Part shown: piece after piece, positions 47,701-61,900 of the stretch
Layout: each line of letters opens with the position of its first letter
Position numbering within the stretch: the stretch's first letter is position 1
Assembly (NCBI RefSeq): GCF_023343835.1
Contig: NC_064440.1
Coordinates: 29,767,537-29,831,536 of the forward strand
DNA length: 64,000 bases
Source of the DNA: Lagopus muta
Taxonomy: Eukaryota; Chordata; Aves; Galliformes; Phasianidae
Reading direction: 5' to 3'
Position numbers and translations under genes: made by a program
Notes under the pieces: generated by a model
Database searches by the model: none
Seen by the model: the letters and a program-made list of their open reading frames with translations, nothing else
What the model was told of the DNA's origin: nothing

Positions 47701-50700
47701 GAGAGATGAGGAAGAGACGCTGCAGGATTCTGATGGGTTACAAAATACTCTCACATGAGAATGCAGAGTTTATTGCTACAAGCTATGGTAGTGGCATTAA
47801 CTCCTGCTTTCTCTAGAGACACTTTCTCAGTGGGTAAAAGGCACTTAAAAAGTTAAGCCTAGAACAGTTAAGTTGAGGATGGGAAGGATTTCTGATGCTT
47901 GTAATAAAAAGAAATACACAAATGAGTCAGTTTTAAAAAACAGTTTTCTGTGCAATCTGGCATAATTATATGTTTTAACTAAATATTTCATGAGTTATAT
48001 CAGTAACATGCAGGAAGCATTGTAACCTAGAGGAATACACTTCTTGCGCTGACAGTGCTTAACAAGCAACAGAGCTGGACTACAACACAAATGATCAAGA
48101 AAGCCATCCCATGAAGATCATGAAAACATTGTTTGCTATGCATAACCAAGATATTAAGCAGCAAAACACAAGGATATTCAGAATTTTATTATATATTATA
48201 CTTACTGTGTACTTACAATATTATACTTACCATGATTGTCCTTGTGTGTGCTCTTGTTACACACATGAATGCACAGCACACAGAGCAAAGCCCCTTGATG
48301 ATTTACTCAGTGTCCCACTCTAGTAATACCTGAAAGAGAATCAGAATGTGAGGCAAAGAAGAAAACAAACTTTACGGATTTCTGAATGCCAAACACACAT
48401 CTATAATAAAAAGCTTGCATGCAGCAAGTAAAACGTCTTTCCTCTCCACTTAGTAAAAACATTTTTGGAAGCATGTTTTGTGAGGACTGGGACACCATTA
48501 GCAGAGACCAGAAGGAATAAATGAAAAGGTCTGTCAAATATAACATCTATGGCCTCATCTGAGAACCATCCATTCTCAAGGACTCTCTGCTCTCTAACTC
48601 CTCTTTCAAATCTACCTACGTCAGCTGCACGGCTGCCTTCCATGCACTCTGGTTCACTAGGAGCAGAGCTTGGGTGTATTGATAGCGATGTCCGCTGAAA
48701 CACAGGAAGATTTGTACCCTATAAAATAGTTCAGCTGTGCCAGAGAAAAGAATTAGTCAAAATCAGAGCAGTTTGCATTTTTTAAAGTGAACAAAGTCAT
48801 GAAATAACTATTGGAGAAACTGAGAGCCCATTATAGCCTTGTTCATACAGAGCTAAGAAGCTCTAGCCTTTCCAACATGCTCCACAGAGATACTGGCCTA
48901 CTACTCCCTACATTGATTCTCCTTGAATGACTTTCATGTAATGCAGATAACAGCTAAAACTAATCAACACAAAAATATCATTTACACTAAAAAATATCAT
49001 CAACCTTCAGTGTTCTACTATAAGATTCTTGCATTGCCTTTCCAAGTGCTTTCACTGTATTAACTTAAAGCATACATATAAGCTACCATGCTGTAACTCT
49101 TACAGACATCTATGTCAGATATTAACTGAATTATTCTACCTGAGAGATTTGCTAATGGAAGAACCAAATGGCTTTAAATAGCAGACCTACGTTAACCTAA
49201 AAAAAATCATGCAGGACAACAGGCATATCAACAGAACTCCTTTTCAGTCATGTGCTTTGTGCCTAGCCTATGTTTGTTCCAAGCCACGTCCTCTAAGTGA
49301 AAACATGGTATTACTTCATATATTGAAACCATCAGCTAAATATATATACACAATGTAACCAACTGAAATTAGGACAATTAATTGTTTTACATAAATATCC
49401 TTTCAAGCTGAAAGGTACACCTAAATACATTACAATCAAAATGAGATAAATGATGGCTGTATCCTATTCCTGGAAACAAGAGATGATGAGAAGCAAGACA
49501 AAATAAAATTAAGTTGTAGTTATAAAAAGAAGTGATTTATCTAGCGATAGAGAGACTTGAGAAAAACTTTCAGGTGGTTAACAATTTGACTTGTTTCTCT
49601 TTTCTGCCCACCTGAAAGTCAAGCCAGAAACCTTGCTTTTCAGTTTGGACTCAGTGAGAATTTTGCCTTTACGATTGTGGAAAATAAGAAGTACATATAT
49701 CCATGTATACACACATATTCTTTTAAGTATGTGAAGATTTAAGTTTGCGTGTTTCCTGTCTAACTGCATAAACCCAGAACTTTACAGGACAGAAGGAGAT
49801 TTTTAAATAAAAACAATTCACTTTAAAACAAAAGTTTATTTATACTCAGTATTAATTGTGTCAGTTTTCTCAGGTAGACTTTGGTGCAGGCCCTTTTAGG
49901 AGGAAGGGTATTAAGACAATTAGTTTCTGAACTTAGTAAAGAAGGTCTGAACCTGACAAATGCATCATACATTTTAGAGGAAAGTTCGGGCACTTGATAC
50001 CTTCTGGGTTCAGTCCTTCAAAAGCTAGTCTAAACTAGTTTCGATTGCTGGGAGAAAACACTTTCAGAAGAGCACTATGAACATAGTGAGAAAAAGGTAA
50101 TTTTAAGGAGCACAGAGAACTAAAGCGAACAAGAGTAGGGTAAAAAAGAGACAAGTCTTCTAAATAATTCAGACTTCCTTCTCTTCTGTCCTCTGAAGAC
50201 TTCCAAATGACAATGCAGTCTTCTGCATTAGTAATTAGTGGGACATCTGTTATGTTTTGGCCAGTATGCAAAATCAGGAGAAAGCAAGAAGAGACAATAA
50301 GAGGAAGTAGACCTAAAAATATTTATAAAGTACATATCTAAATTAGGAATAAAAACATTCTGGAGTAAGTTAATAAAACACATTTCTTCTGTATTTCTTA
50401 AGTGATGAGAGGACTATAAAAGAATATCCATAGAAAATAACGTTGGCATTTATAAATTACAGTAGAACTTTAGTCACAAAGAATTTTCTCATGAAAGCAC
50501 AAAATTACAGTGCCATTATTTTGAATTAGTTACGTAATAGCCAACTCTTCCATGAAACTCTGCTATAAATCCTGTTTACCTTTTTCTTGCTTCATATCTT
50601 TCCTTGGGCATGACCAAAAAACCATACGAGATTCAATAAAACCTTGTTGTGCAGCATAAGGAGATCATAACTGGATGAAAAATCTTATTTCCGCTTATGC

Positions 50701-51512
50701 CCTTCTCTACAATACTCAACTTGCTTCCCAGTGATGATGGATGAGTGCAATACCCAGTTCAGCCTGACAGCCAGGAATTCTAAGTAGCTTGAACTGAATA
50801 ATGGTGTACTGAAAAAACATGCAATGGAAGGAAGCATCTAACAGTCTCACTTTACAAAGAAATGAAATACCTGAGTAGCTTCCCTAACCTGAGCAGAGCC
50901 AAGCTTCTGCCTACAAATCCTTACCTCTGCATTGGCTTCCACTGACATCATTTCACTGTGTAGGTAATTGTCCATGCAAAGAGATTTATCTGCAGGTTAT
51001 GGGCCAACGTTCATGTCTGGTGGGTTGTCTGGTTTGCACTATTCATCTGGGAGACTTTTTAGTTTTGGATATTAAACTTTGCTGCTCAGCCCCCAGAAAT
51101 TTTCCTCTCTCATTCATCTCTCCAAATGACTGCTGAAAGTTTGGGGTGGAAAATGCCAGAAGGACCAAGACTTTGAAAGTTCCAGTGCAAAGCAAGACTT
51201 AGACCTTACTCTAAGCACACTTGAACCTCCACCTTGCTTATATAACAGAAGACATATATATTAACGGAAATAATTAAATTCAAGTTTAAAAAAAAAAAAA
51301 TAAAAAGTGGCAGGGATGATGAACATTAGATGAACTGTTTCTGTACCTGGCCTTTGCAGTGTCTGTTAAAACACAGCCCTGAAAGAAATTCTAGTCATAC
51401 TGTTCCTTCCTGTGTTTCTAGCAAAGCAGTAAATCAGAATGTGCTACTTGGAAAGATAGTTATAGAAGTCCAGTTTTTTTGATGGCATTTACAGAAATTT
51501 GGCGCACTCTTA
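44796..51512. other. Intergenic region, no gene recognised
   Basis: About 6.7 kb of AT-rich sequence with only short homopolymers, such as T runs near 46500-46516 and 46847-46858. A 100-codon minus-strand frame at 48401-48703 has no recognisable features. No transposon, RNA gene or exon was recognised. Confidence 0.65.
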
Positions 51513-51514
51513 TA

Positions 51515-52052
51515 CAGGTCTCTCTGCAAGTAAAGCCCCATTTATTTCCATGGAAATTACAACTGATACAAAGAATACAATAACATTATTTAATAGAGCA
51601 AATTACCAGCTACACGACACTCTTCTTCAACAAAGCCACTAATATTAGATGTGCCTTTTCAGCAACGATGAACACGAGCCTGCATCCTGCACCCATAACA
51701 ATCTGCATGGCCATGTCTTGCTTTTCACCTCCCTGTTGCCACTAATGAAACACATCACCCAACACCCACTATGCTAACAGCCACTGTTCAGTCTCCATAA
51801 ACATTCAGCAAGCATCCATGAATGTCAGTGGGCATCATTTTTTCCACATGAAGAAACTCAATGACACACCTTTGCATCGTGTCAGGTATCATTTTGTCGG
51901 ACTGCCCCTTTGATGCCATCTGTTCACATAGCAAAATGTAATTGAGTACTGTCAGGAAGGTTTAACCTCAGCTGCCACTCCACCATTATCTGCCTCTGCT
52001 TTCATGGGCCAATGCAATAAAGTAGGTGGCATCACTTTTGGAGCAGCCCTTG
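51515..52052 (-). mobile_element. Galluhop-like mariner, internally deleted non-autonomous copy
   Basis: This 538-bp element is flanked by TA target duplications (51513-51514 and 52053-52054). Its imperfect terminal inverted repeats are about 30 bp: CAGGTCTCTCTGCAAGTAAA from the left and CAAGGGCTGCTCCAAAAGTG from the right end inward. Read on the minus strand, the 5' part (GTTGGCCCATG-like leader, AAACCTTCC, GGCAGTCCGACAAAATG) and the 3' part (CAGGCTCGTGTTCATCGTTG, TTTCCATGGAAATAAATGG) match the two ends of the chicken Galluhop mariner as I remember it. Most of the transposase is missing, so the copy cannot transpose by itself. Divergence marks it as old. Confidence 0.85.
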
Positions 52053-52054
52053 TA

Positions 52055-55000
52055 TAATTATGAACTTAAATACAGTATAAAAAAAAAAAGATTCATGCTA
52101 TGACATGATTGTAAGTAGTATTAAAAGAAAACGATATTTTAAAACAAGAATTCATAATGATGTTCTTGACTTTGGAAAATGATGTCACAAATAAAATAAT
52201 TCATCAAGAATCCCTGTTTCAATTATGTTAGAAAACCTTCAACCAAAAAAAGACGACCCATTGAAAGCCACTCTTCTGACATGCTTACTTCTATTACTTG
52301 TAGAATGTCCTGATGGGAGAAAAGAGAATAGAATTGCTCGATGTTGAAGATTTGAACCCATTTTACATTCTAGAGCTTTTTGCATTTGACCCTAACTTAC
52401 AATTTCAGTGGGATGTTCTAAAACTATTTTCTTTGAGCTATTAATTTCCACTCCAGTGAAATATCACAGCAGAGTTTCTGATTTGTCACTGTGATACTGA
52501 TAATTTTAATTAAGACATTAATAAGCTATAAAATTAATACTTTCCCACTAATGCTTCACAGACTTTTAGAGACAGAGAAAAAAAAGAGATAACAAGAAGC
52601 TGGTACTGAGCATGTCTTCTACAGCACAGATCCTTGCACATTTCTTGAATAAATACTGGGGTCAAACTGTTAATTACCCCAAAGCTGTAACACCTTCAAC
52701 ATTCATGGGGTTATAGATATGCTGACCAACTCTTCACCGTCTCTCAAGTACTGTGCTGCATTGAACACTTCGGAGCTGGAAGGGCTACCATATCTCAGCT
52801 GAAGTTCAGCTCTTGGGGATAAAGCCATCAATTTATACAACATCTTGCTCTGGAGCATTTCCAGAGCAATCTGTATTCAAGACTCTGAATAAGGTTCACG
52901 CTCTTTTAACTCTACTGCCAAAGGCTGCTGAAGTTGTCAATGCCTACTCTGGCAGTGCTCTCCTGGCATAGGCCTAGGTGGTTGCTCTCCTGAAAGTGCA
53001 GCTCTTGCCATCTCTCCCTTTGGCTTAAAAATTATAGTGACTCAGCTTGCCAAACTAGAACTCTGCTGTAAGTGTGTTTTTTGCATTTAGGCGACTGGGC
53101 CAGATGTGTCTGTAGTTCTCCCATCACTACAATTGTAAAGGTTGAAAAAAACAGCACAGAACTGGTGATTATACTTGGCTGATGTAAGCACTTTCCTATA
53201 CCTCTGCACCAGTCTCTTTTAATAGCAACAAAGAGCAATAAAGTTCCAGTGAATGAGAAATCACACATAGAGGGAGGATTCACACCTAGTTTTGGACTGC
53301 AGTTTCTTTTCATACAGATTTGAGAATGTTGGGCGCTGTGATTCAGCTCACAGTGGAGGAGAGCAGAGCCATGACTTTCAGTTTACTACACAATTGTCCA
53401 CGTGAAGATGAAAACTGGTTTTGGATATCAGCTCACTTAAAGTAGAACAGCTTGATGCACACTGAAGTAGTGCTGAGCACGAAGGCTCTGTGAGAGCTGA
53501 AATCAATGTCCTCATCTGTCCCTCTCTCCTTTCCTGCTTACGTAAAAGTGCACAACTACCCCAGAAAACCAATTTTGACAGAACTATTTGTCATCAGGCA
53601 GCATATCAAAACTGCACCTGTTGCCTCAGCCTGTTTCCCCTCTATTTTTACTTCTGATGTAAGCCAGAAGAGGGTCACTGAATGCAGACTAATACAAAAC
53701 CTTAATAGAAACGTGCAAAATTTGCTAGGGATGTTTTCAGAGAAAATAATTTTTGTTAAGTGATGGAACCTCAGACTACTCCTTTACCTCCCCAGATGAC
53801 TTTTCTTATTGGCATATTTTTAAATGGTTGCTTTTTTTCTGCTCTTCTTCCATCTTGCTTCACAGGAGTTTCACAGAGCCTGCCTACATTTAAATAAATC
53901 AAGAAGCCTAATTGCCAAGTGTCATTGCAACGCCAGAGAGACTAGCAACTGCAAGAGAACTTCTGCTAGTATCTTAAAAAAAGGAAAACAGATGTGGAGA
54001 TCTTTTTTTAAGATTGGATTTCAATGGATGTAAGGTCTGATTATTGAGAACCTTATGTCCTGCTGGTTTCAGTCAAATTTGACTACCTAAGTAAGGCTGA
54101 TTTACTGAAAAGACCCGAATCAAAAACCGTTCACAGGACTGCAAATGAAAGGGAAATCATTCTGGTTCACTAAAAGTTTGTAGAATGTGAGATTTAATCT
54201 TGGCCTCCCACATAGCCTCTTTGTAACATATACTTACAGAAGTCTTCCTTTCAAGAATATATCTATTCAGGCTGTTCTGCATATAAAATATTACTAGTGC
54301 CAGGAAGAATACACAAATTCTATTTCATGCCCCTGAACAGATCTTTTCCAGGTTAAAGTACTTGGCATCAAGACTTGATTTACTTAACACAGACCTCAGT
54401 TAAAAAAAAAATAATAATAATTAGTGAAACACATCAAGAAAGCAGAAATAGAACATGTGCTGCTTGGGGTGAAGTAATTTCATTCTTTAACTCAGATCAA
54501 GTGACATAGAAGCTACAAAGGATCTCAGACGCTTTTCTTTCTGTTGGGAAAGAATAACTCAGTCACATTGTTCTTGTAGTGGGAAATTAAGTCTTAAGCA
54601 CTTTGAATACGGTTTTTAAAGTATTTAAACTTTTCTACAGTCATTCAGAAGGGACTTCATTGGATTTCATTAGGGTCCAACGACACCACTGAGGTCAAAA
54701 TTGGAATAAAAATGCAGCATGAAAAAAAACCAATACCTAAGTGCTTGAGAACTGCAGCTAATTAAGTACGATAACTAAGTTTAGACAGCAATATAATTTA
54801 CAAAAAAGTTTGGCTGCTCATATATATGAACTACATCAATATTTCTTTTTAACCGAACAAGTTTCCTAAAACCTAAACTCAGTCAAGTAACAAATATCTA
54901 GTATTACCCTTTCTGATCTAACACGGGGAGAACACTAAAGAAAAAAAACCAAATATTTTAGAGACAAGACAATTAGTGTCCCTGCTAAAACGATGTCTTC

Positions 55001-55291
55001 CTACTTGTACAAATAGGAATGCATTATTCAGAGAAGTTATTCTTCACCAACCAGGAAGAAAAATATATTATTTACAGCCATATGATTGCTATATAGAAAG
55101 CACTCAGGCTTAGCTTACAAGTAGGAAAAAGAGGATGGGTTATGAAGCACAGGAAAGACCAATGGCAACCAATGGTGCAAATTTTTCCCTGGGGAAATGA
55201 AAACGCCAGTCCTTGCAGGATGATCAAGGAATGGAAATCACATACATAGTGACTTACCCAACAATTCTAAGAGGACATTTCCTTACAGCTT

Positions 55292-55322
<31 letters not shown>

Positions 55323-58300
55323 GTAGTCCCCTGCAGTCTGTAGGCCAGAACACGTGCTTATACACTCGTATCCCCTTCTGTGATGGGTAACTCTTTTGAC
55401 CCTCTTGAAATTACCACAGCTTTTAAAACTGGAAAGTTCTCAGCTTCATAAGAATGCATTATATATGCTCCTTGAGCATGTACCTTGCATTTTAATGTTC
55501 TGCTGTAGAGCTCTTGGACCAAAATCAAGTCTGGGTAGAAAACACACTGCAAATGATCCAGATGAAGGCAGCTCTGGACATGCATGGGAACAATGCTCTG
55601 GGTATATAGGAGATTGTAGCATCAAAGAAGAAGTCACCTAGATGGTAGGTTGAAGCAGCATTCATTCTTTTTATCAGGTTATCCAAGTTTTCCTTTGGGT
55701 GGTAAGCACTATTTAAGGTTTATACGAGCCTGTGCCATCACCATGGACAGTCAAATAATGCTCGAAGGAAGTAGGGCTCTAGGATTACCAGCACAGATTT
55801 GAACTTCTGGTCTTGTTTCTAGGTGATTTGTTCAATGCTTGGCCTCTACTGGTCCTGCCAGACAGCAGGATTCAGTACCCCAAGCACTTCATCATCTTCC
55901 TAGTAGCAGCAGGCTGGGTATTGTGCAACTGCTCCGAACAAATCTTTATTTCCTACACAACTCTCACGTTCTTAATTAAATCACTAGTAAATTAAGTGCA
56001 TCACAGTCTGCTACAGGTTTTCCACATTTCTGTAAACATTTTCAAAAAGAGCTTTCTGAATTCTGCCTTCAACTTCAAAACAAGCATTAGACACAAAAGC
56101 ACACACAAAATGCAAATTGAAGTCATCTATATTTGTAAAACGACTTTTTAGAAATTGTTGGGTGTTAAGATAAAAGAAGCCTTGCACATTCTTCAAATAG
56201 CTTATGCAAGAGGAACACATGAAGAGAGGAAAGCCCATTGTCATGCTGAAGCTTTGCTCATACCCAGAGCTCACTTAGCAGTGAAACTGAAAAACAGACC
56301 ATTCTCTCAGGGCAGCCGTCTTATAAATCACACAAACCTCAAACCCTGTAACAATCTGCGTGCTCAGGAAGCTAACGTGTTTATTTAAAGCTGCGTGCAC
56401 ATACATGAAAAATTCAGACCATAATAGGATACTCTCTTTTAAATCCTGCTTTGCTAATCAGTGATCTGTCTTGGACAAAAAATACGTGTTGATTTGCTCG
56501 CTGAACTTTGCTTAAGGCATTCCAGACTGAAGCTAATAGCACAGATAGCAAAAATACACAAGACAAACCAAACACAAGTTTTGTTAAATAAATAAATAAA
56601 TATGCTTAAGACTTTAAATTTGTTTCTCAAACTCAGTCACGCAGAACATGGCGAGATTCTCAAACTATGTTTTCACTGCTCCTAGCCTAGTCAACAATTT
56701 GCATTATTTCTAGCATTCAGCATGTGAAGCAGAACACACAGATGTATGCCTGTCAGCTTTTCCAGTGAAATTTGCACATATTTTCCTTCCACAGAGAACT
56801 AGGTCCTTGACTCAGTGTCTTACTAAGCAGACATTATTCATTATAACACATCACAGCTGTAATTCAGATTTCATTTACATTGCTTTCTTTCAATGAGTCA
56901 AACAGCACATTTAGATGAACAGAATGCCTCATCTATAATAGGTTTTATGGAAAAGAATGGAAAATTGTTCATGCTTTTTAGAGTTCAGAGGGTTACAGAG
57001 ACAGCTTTCTCAGTGTGCCAAGCCTACCTACACGTCATTTCAAAACATCCACTTATTTAATAACATTCCTGTCTATGTATGTTTTAGCACTGTCATATTC
57101 CACTGACTATAATGCTGCAGTTTTAAATGTTAGCCCCACACAGCCTTCACTATCACATACAAACAAGAAGACTGCTTCCTTTCTCCTGCCTGTAGAATAC
57201 AAGAAAATACAATATACTGGGTGGAGAACTATGTTGGTTTTGCTTCTTTTGCCAAAGGCTTACTATTATAATGGATAAAATGAAAACAGCACCAGCATTC
57301 GTAGTGGGAAAAAAAGTAAAAAAGCCAAATCAGTGCTTATTTTCTAGTAAGTTATTTGGTTGTTGCTGTTGATTTTGCTTTGTTTGAATTACAGTGTACT
57401 CTGTTGATACCATATAGTGATTTCAGGATACTTTTCAGTATGGGTTTCAATAGATAACCTGTTGTCTCTAAAGTGCATCCCCACCACCCAGCACCGTCTG
57501 AGCTCCCTGAAGTTTACAAAGGACAGACCTGTGAGAAGGGTGCACTATTGTCACAAATTTCCCTAGAGCTCAAGATCAAATCCAATTTCCATCCAATTTC
57601 ATACAGTACACTAGCTATGCAATTTCAGGAGTGAATGGAAACCCCAGAACAGGTTGAAAGGCGAGTTCCACAGACACCATGCTACACAGGTATGACGCAA
57701 AAGAAAATGGGGATTTGGACCAGGCAAGGGCTAGGAAGCATCAAATTCTTCCACAATATATCAGATATCTCAGAATCAGTAATTACAGTGTAGTTCCTAG
57801 AGCTGACTGTATGATATCCCTATATTCAGCCTTACCTAAACAAAAGAAGCTTTAACTCTTCATGATACAGGATTTATAAATGGATATGGTTTATTTGAGT
57901 AATACTCAATGCTGGGTCTGTCCAAACTGCAGACAGTATAATTGTACAATTTGCTCATACAAAGTTAGTTTGAATAAATATAAAATCCCATCCTGTAAAA
58001 CTCTGTATAAATGTCCCTCAGGAGATGAAATAGACTACCTAACCTATCTCCATTTAGACCTTAATTTTAAGACTTCAAAAAAATGAGACACTCAGAAAAA
58101 AGGCCGTAAGTAGGAAGTCCAGCCTCAATAACACCCAAAAACTCTGAAAAAAAAAAAAAAACCCAACACACCACATGTGCTATCCTTTCAAATTAAAAAA
58201 AAAAAATTAGCATAGATTTTCACAGGCTAGGATGCAACCTGCAAATACTCCACTTTATATTCAGAGAAACATTTTGATGAGAATTGACTCCTCAGTTTCC

Positions 58301-58845
58301 TCACACACTTTTGTTTCGCTCAACAAATCCAAGAAGTTACTATAATGTAAAACTGTAGTTTTTAATTTGTTTTGTTAAACATTCTCAACAGTCTTCAAAC
58401 TTTACTAAGATAAAATGCAAACACCGATAAGATTCTCAAAAGCTAATTTTATCCCACAATTCACTCACAGAGGGGAATGGAAACTTAAGTGGAGTCAATT
58501 GTCACTGGCCTGTTAATTTCACTGACCTCAAGAGAGTACAATACAGTCTAAAAGCTGAGCTTTTTACAAAAAGCAGTTCAGCTGTTCAGAAGATTAATTA
58601 GATTTCAGAGGAAAATAAATTCCTTGTAATAAACTCCTTTTCAAAAAAGCCCATTTCTTGATGGAAAAGAACGATGAAATTTCTATCAAAAAATTAGCGG
58701 CCCACAGAAGCAATAATGCTAAATGCAAGAAAGAAAAAGACAGTCCCCATCGGAAGAGAAACATTTATATTGCAGATAGACTTTGCATCTAGAAGGACAG
58801 CATTTCCTTATCTGCATAAGACACTGCTAAATCCACGCCTCACTC
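52055..58845. other. Intergenic region, no gene recognised
   Basis: About 6.8 kb of AT-rich sequence. It contains a 25-nt A run (55298-55322), short A tracts near 52080, 54400, 58147 and 58195, and otherwise unique-looking DNA. No exon, RNA gene or transposon was recognised. Confidence 0.65.
55298..55322. repeat. 25-nt A homopolymer
   Basis: A pure A run in intergenic DNA. Confidence 0.9.
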
Positions 58846-58915
58846 TCACAGAATGGTTTAGGTTGGAATGGACACTGCAGATCACTTAGTTCCAGCCATG
58901 GCCTCTGGTATATTC
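58846..58915 (-). mobile_element. Short CR1 LINE 3' end fragment
   Basis: The plus strand reads CTCACAGAATGGTTTAGGTT followed by GGAATGGACACTGCAGATCA. This is the reversed CR1 3' end (AACCTAAACCATTCTGTGAG in the element sense). Only about 70 bp is recognisable, so it is a strongly truncated or decayed copy. Confidence 0.75.
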
Positions 58916-61900
58916 TCTCTATATCACCTGCTTCCTGCTTTGGCCTTTTAGAAAGGCGAATTTTCAGACTGGATTATCACATCCAGAACAGATGGTATTT
59001 CAACACATTTGCTGTACGTAACTACGCCTTCAAAATAGTTCCAAGGATTTCTTCTTTCACAGGAAGAACTAATACTCATGGGACTAATATTTTGCAAAGG
59101 AACCTTTCAAGTGAAGTAGATTTCTATGGCTAATATTAACACAGATTATCGGGCATACACAAGCTCCTCTACAGCAGTTGTGGAACAGCCCGTAGAACAG
59201 CATAAAAATAAGAATGCTCGATTGCATTAACGAAGTATTCCCAGTCAGTCTTGTTTTACTCTGCCTATTTTAGAACTGAAATATTTTTATAGCAGTTTAA
59301 AAATAAACACTCCTTGGTTTCTAAAATAGAAATAAAAAAATCCAGAGTAAAATAATAATTAATAAAAAAAATCAGACTTAAATGTGTAATGCTGATATAT
59401 CCACATGTGCATGGGTTTTTTTTCGGTTTTGTTTCTTTCTCCAAATTTCAACTTATCTCCTGGAAGTGAGCATCAATCTACAATTTTATACAAGATTATT
59501 CAGAGCAATGGAAATCATAACAGATAGGATAAAAAAAACAGAACTGTCCTTTAGAACATGTAGATCTTTGTCATTTTAGGTTTGTGCTTGCATAAAAAGA
59601 AGGCTGCTTTTTGCACTTGTAAACATTTATGTGACACAAGCAAATCAGTAGTTGGCTGGGTTTTCAGTTTATTTCTTCTTAAATTACTTCCTAAGCATAA
59701 CTGGCTGCATTTGCATGAACTTTTGCAATTAAAAGGACAAGGATTGGCCTCTGGTTTTTCTGAGGCTCTGTGCTTCCTTTGCATAAAAATGACTGTTTTG
59801 ATCCACTCTTCCCCCAGGTCTGTTGTAGACCATTTACACTCCGGACAACTTTATTATATCTTATAGTACCCTGATGAAAAATGTAATGCTCTATCCTTGT
59901 TGCAATAACTTTCTTTTACCATTTATGCTTTTCCTCCCCTCAGGTAGCAGTTTGCAGCTGTGAGCATCAGAAGATTGCTGTATATCCCAAACCTCACAGC
60001 TGCAAAGATACGCCTACCAGAGAGAGCGAAGCCCTGGATTTCAAAATCACATAGCACAGCACGTAAAGGAAGACCAGGGTTGTAACCATCTAATTTTCTT
60101 TCTTCCATATTTGCATGGCTGCTTAAGTATATACGACATATGGACCATGCTAATGTAAACGTGTGTAAGAAGGCTACTTTGGAAATATTTCAAATTTCTT
60201 CAGCTGTTATTTTAATTGAGCTCATCACAAAACAATTCCATCTGCTTCTGGCTTCAGCAGAATTGTACCAGAGTGCTGACTAACGTGCAGGTTAGTTAGG
60301 CTAGTTTTGAGAAGATGGCTGTAATAACCATCAGCGCTAACAATTTACTCTCTGTTAGATTAAAGGAGCTGCCAGTAGGAGCAAGGTGAACACCTAAGCT
60401 GTTTCCAGATACGGAAGGATAGGAACACGAATTTCTGCACACAAGACACAGTCCCAACACATTTACATTCTTTGTCCTTTCATGGGTTCCAAATAAATAG
60501 AACTTCTGACTCACTTTTACACAATAACTCCCCCAGTTGTCCATCAAGAATCATTTTCAGATGCATGTTTTCTTTGAAATGGTTATTTTCTGCCAATTTC
60601 CCATTTGCTTTCCCTTCAGGTCAATGTATCATAACTTTCATTTTTGTAGAAGCTTGACTACCCTTTTATAGAAGTTTGATCAGCCTTCAAATATTCATGT
60701 TGCTGATCATTTTTCTGACCACTTTTAAAGATTTTTTTTTAACACTGTTACGTTTAAACCTGCAACTTTCCTTCCAACTCATCCTCCATTCTTACACCCA
60801 GTCTTCCAATGAAACTGCATGACAGATCTCTCATATAGATTGTCATTTTAGCAGTATTTACTGTTTTTCATACTACTCTCCTGTCCTCTGTATCTGTCTC
60901 CCCTCCTCAGTGCTTTCCATAACTCATACATTGTAGAGAGCAGCTGTGAAACCTGGAAGACACGGAAACAAAGACATGCCCTTTTAATAATATCTGATGA
61001 AACCAAAGGGCTACACTGAGTGACACAGACATGTACAGAAGCTTAAGTCTACAGGCACCTGTATCCATCTCTTCTGCTAGTAGTTCTGCTCAAGACTATG
61101 TGGCCCTTCTGCCTTCCAGCTGACCACATGCAAGCCATTCTTGATGTGGTAAAAGATTGAACTAGTTTGTGAGAAAACTCAAAGGAGGGGCCATCTTGGA
61201 AACAGGGATGAGAGCAAAACCACAGCAGAAAGCAGTCAGATTGACCTAGATTATAAAAAAAAAAAAAAAAAACCACCCAAAAAACAACAACTCGCCTTTT
61301 GCATGCAGTCAACAGACTGTCAGCAAACCCTCATCTATCCTGAATGTGAACAGATCCTGAAGGGTAGTCCATATCTACTTCTGTCACAAGTCAGCTGCCT
61401 TGGTTTAAGTTACTCATATTTTTTAATTTATACATTTTTAATGTAATATGTCTCGTGTCCCATAAATAGTGCTTCTACCACTTATAAAGTATTGCAAAAG
61501 GCTTTTTGGAAAGAACATGAAGCAAGTGTTAAGCTTCTTGTGTTATTTGCAGCCTGAATTAACGTTAATGACACTGCATCGTTCTTTTTAGGAGATGTCT
61601 AAAGTCTACATTTCTGCTTCTCAGGCTTCCTGGTTGGAATGTATTACAAGCAGGCAGTGGACACAACAAGCATGTTTTCTCAACCAAGGAGCAGATATTG
61701 ATGGAGTACTGTAAGTAGCCAAGTCCAGGACTGGATTATTTTCAGCACTATTTTCTACATTTTCATTCTTCAAATACCTCAGAAGATGATGTTTCCTGCA
61801 CTAATGACTATTTCCACCTTCTCAAAGACAACCCAAACCTGTGCTTTAAAAGGCTACAAATGACAATCCGATTTCTGTACTTTTTTAATACCTTATCCTA

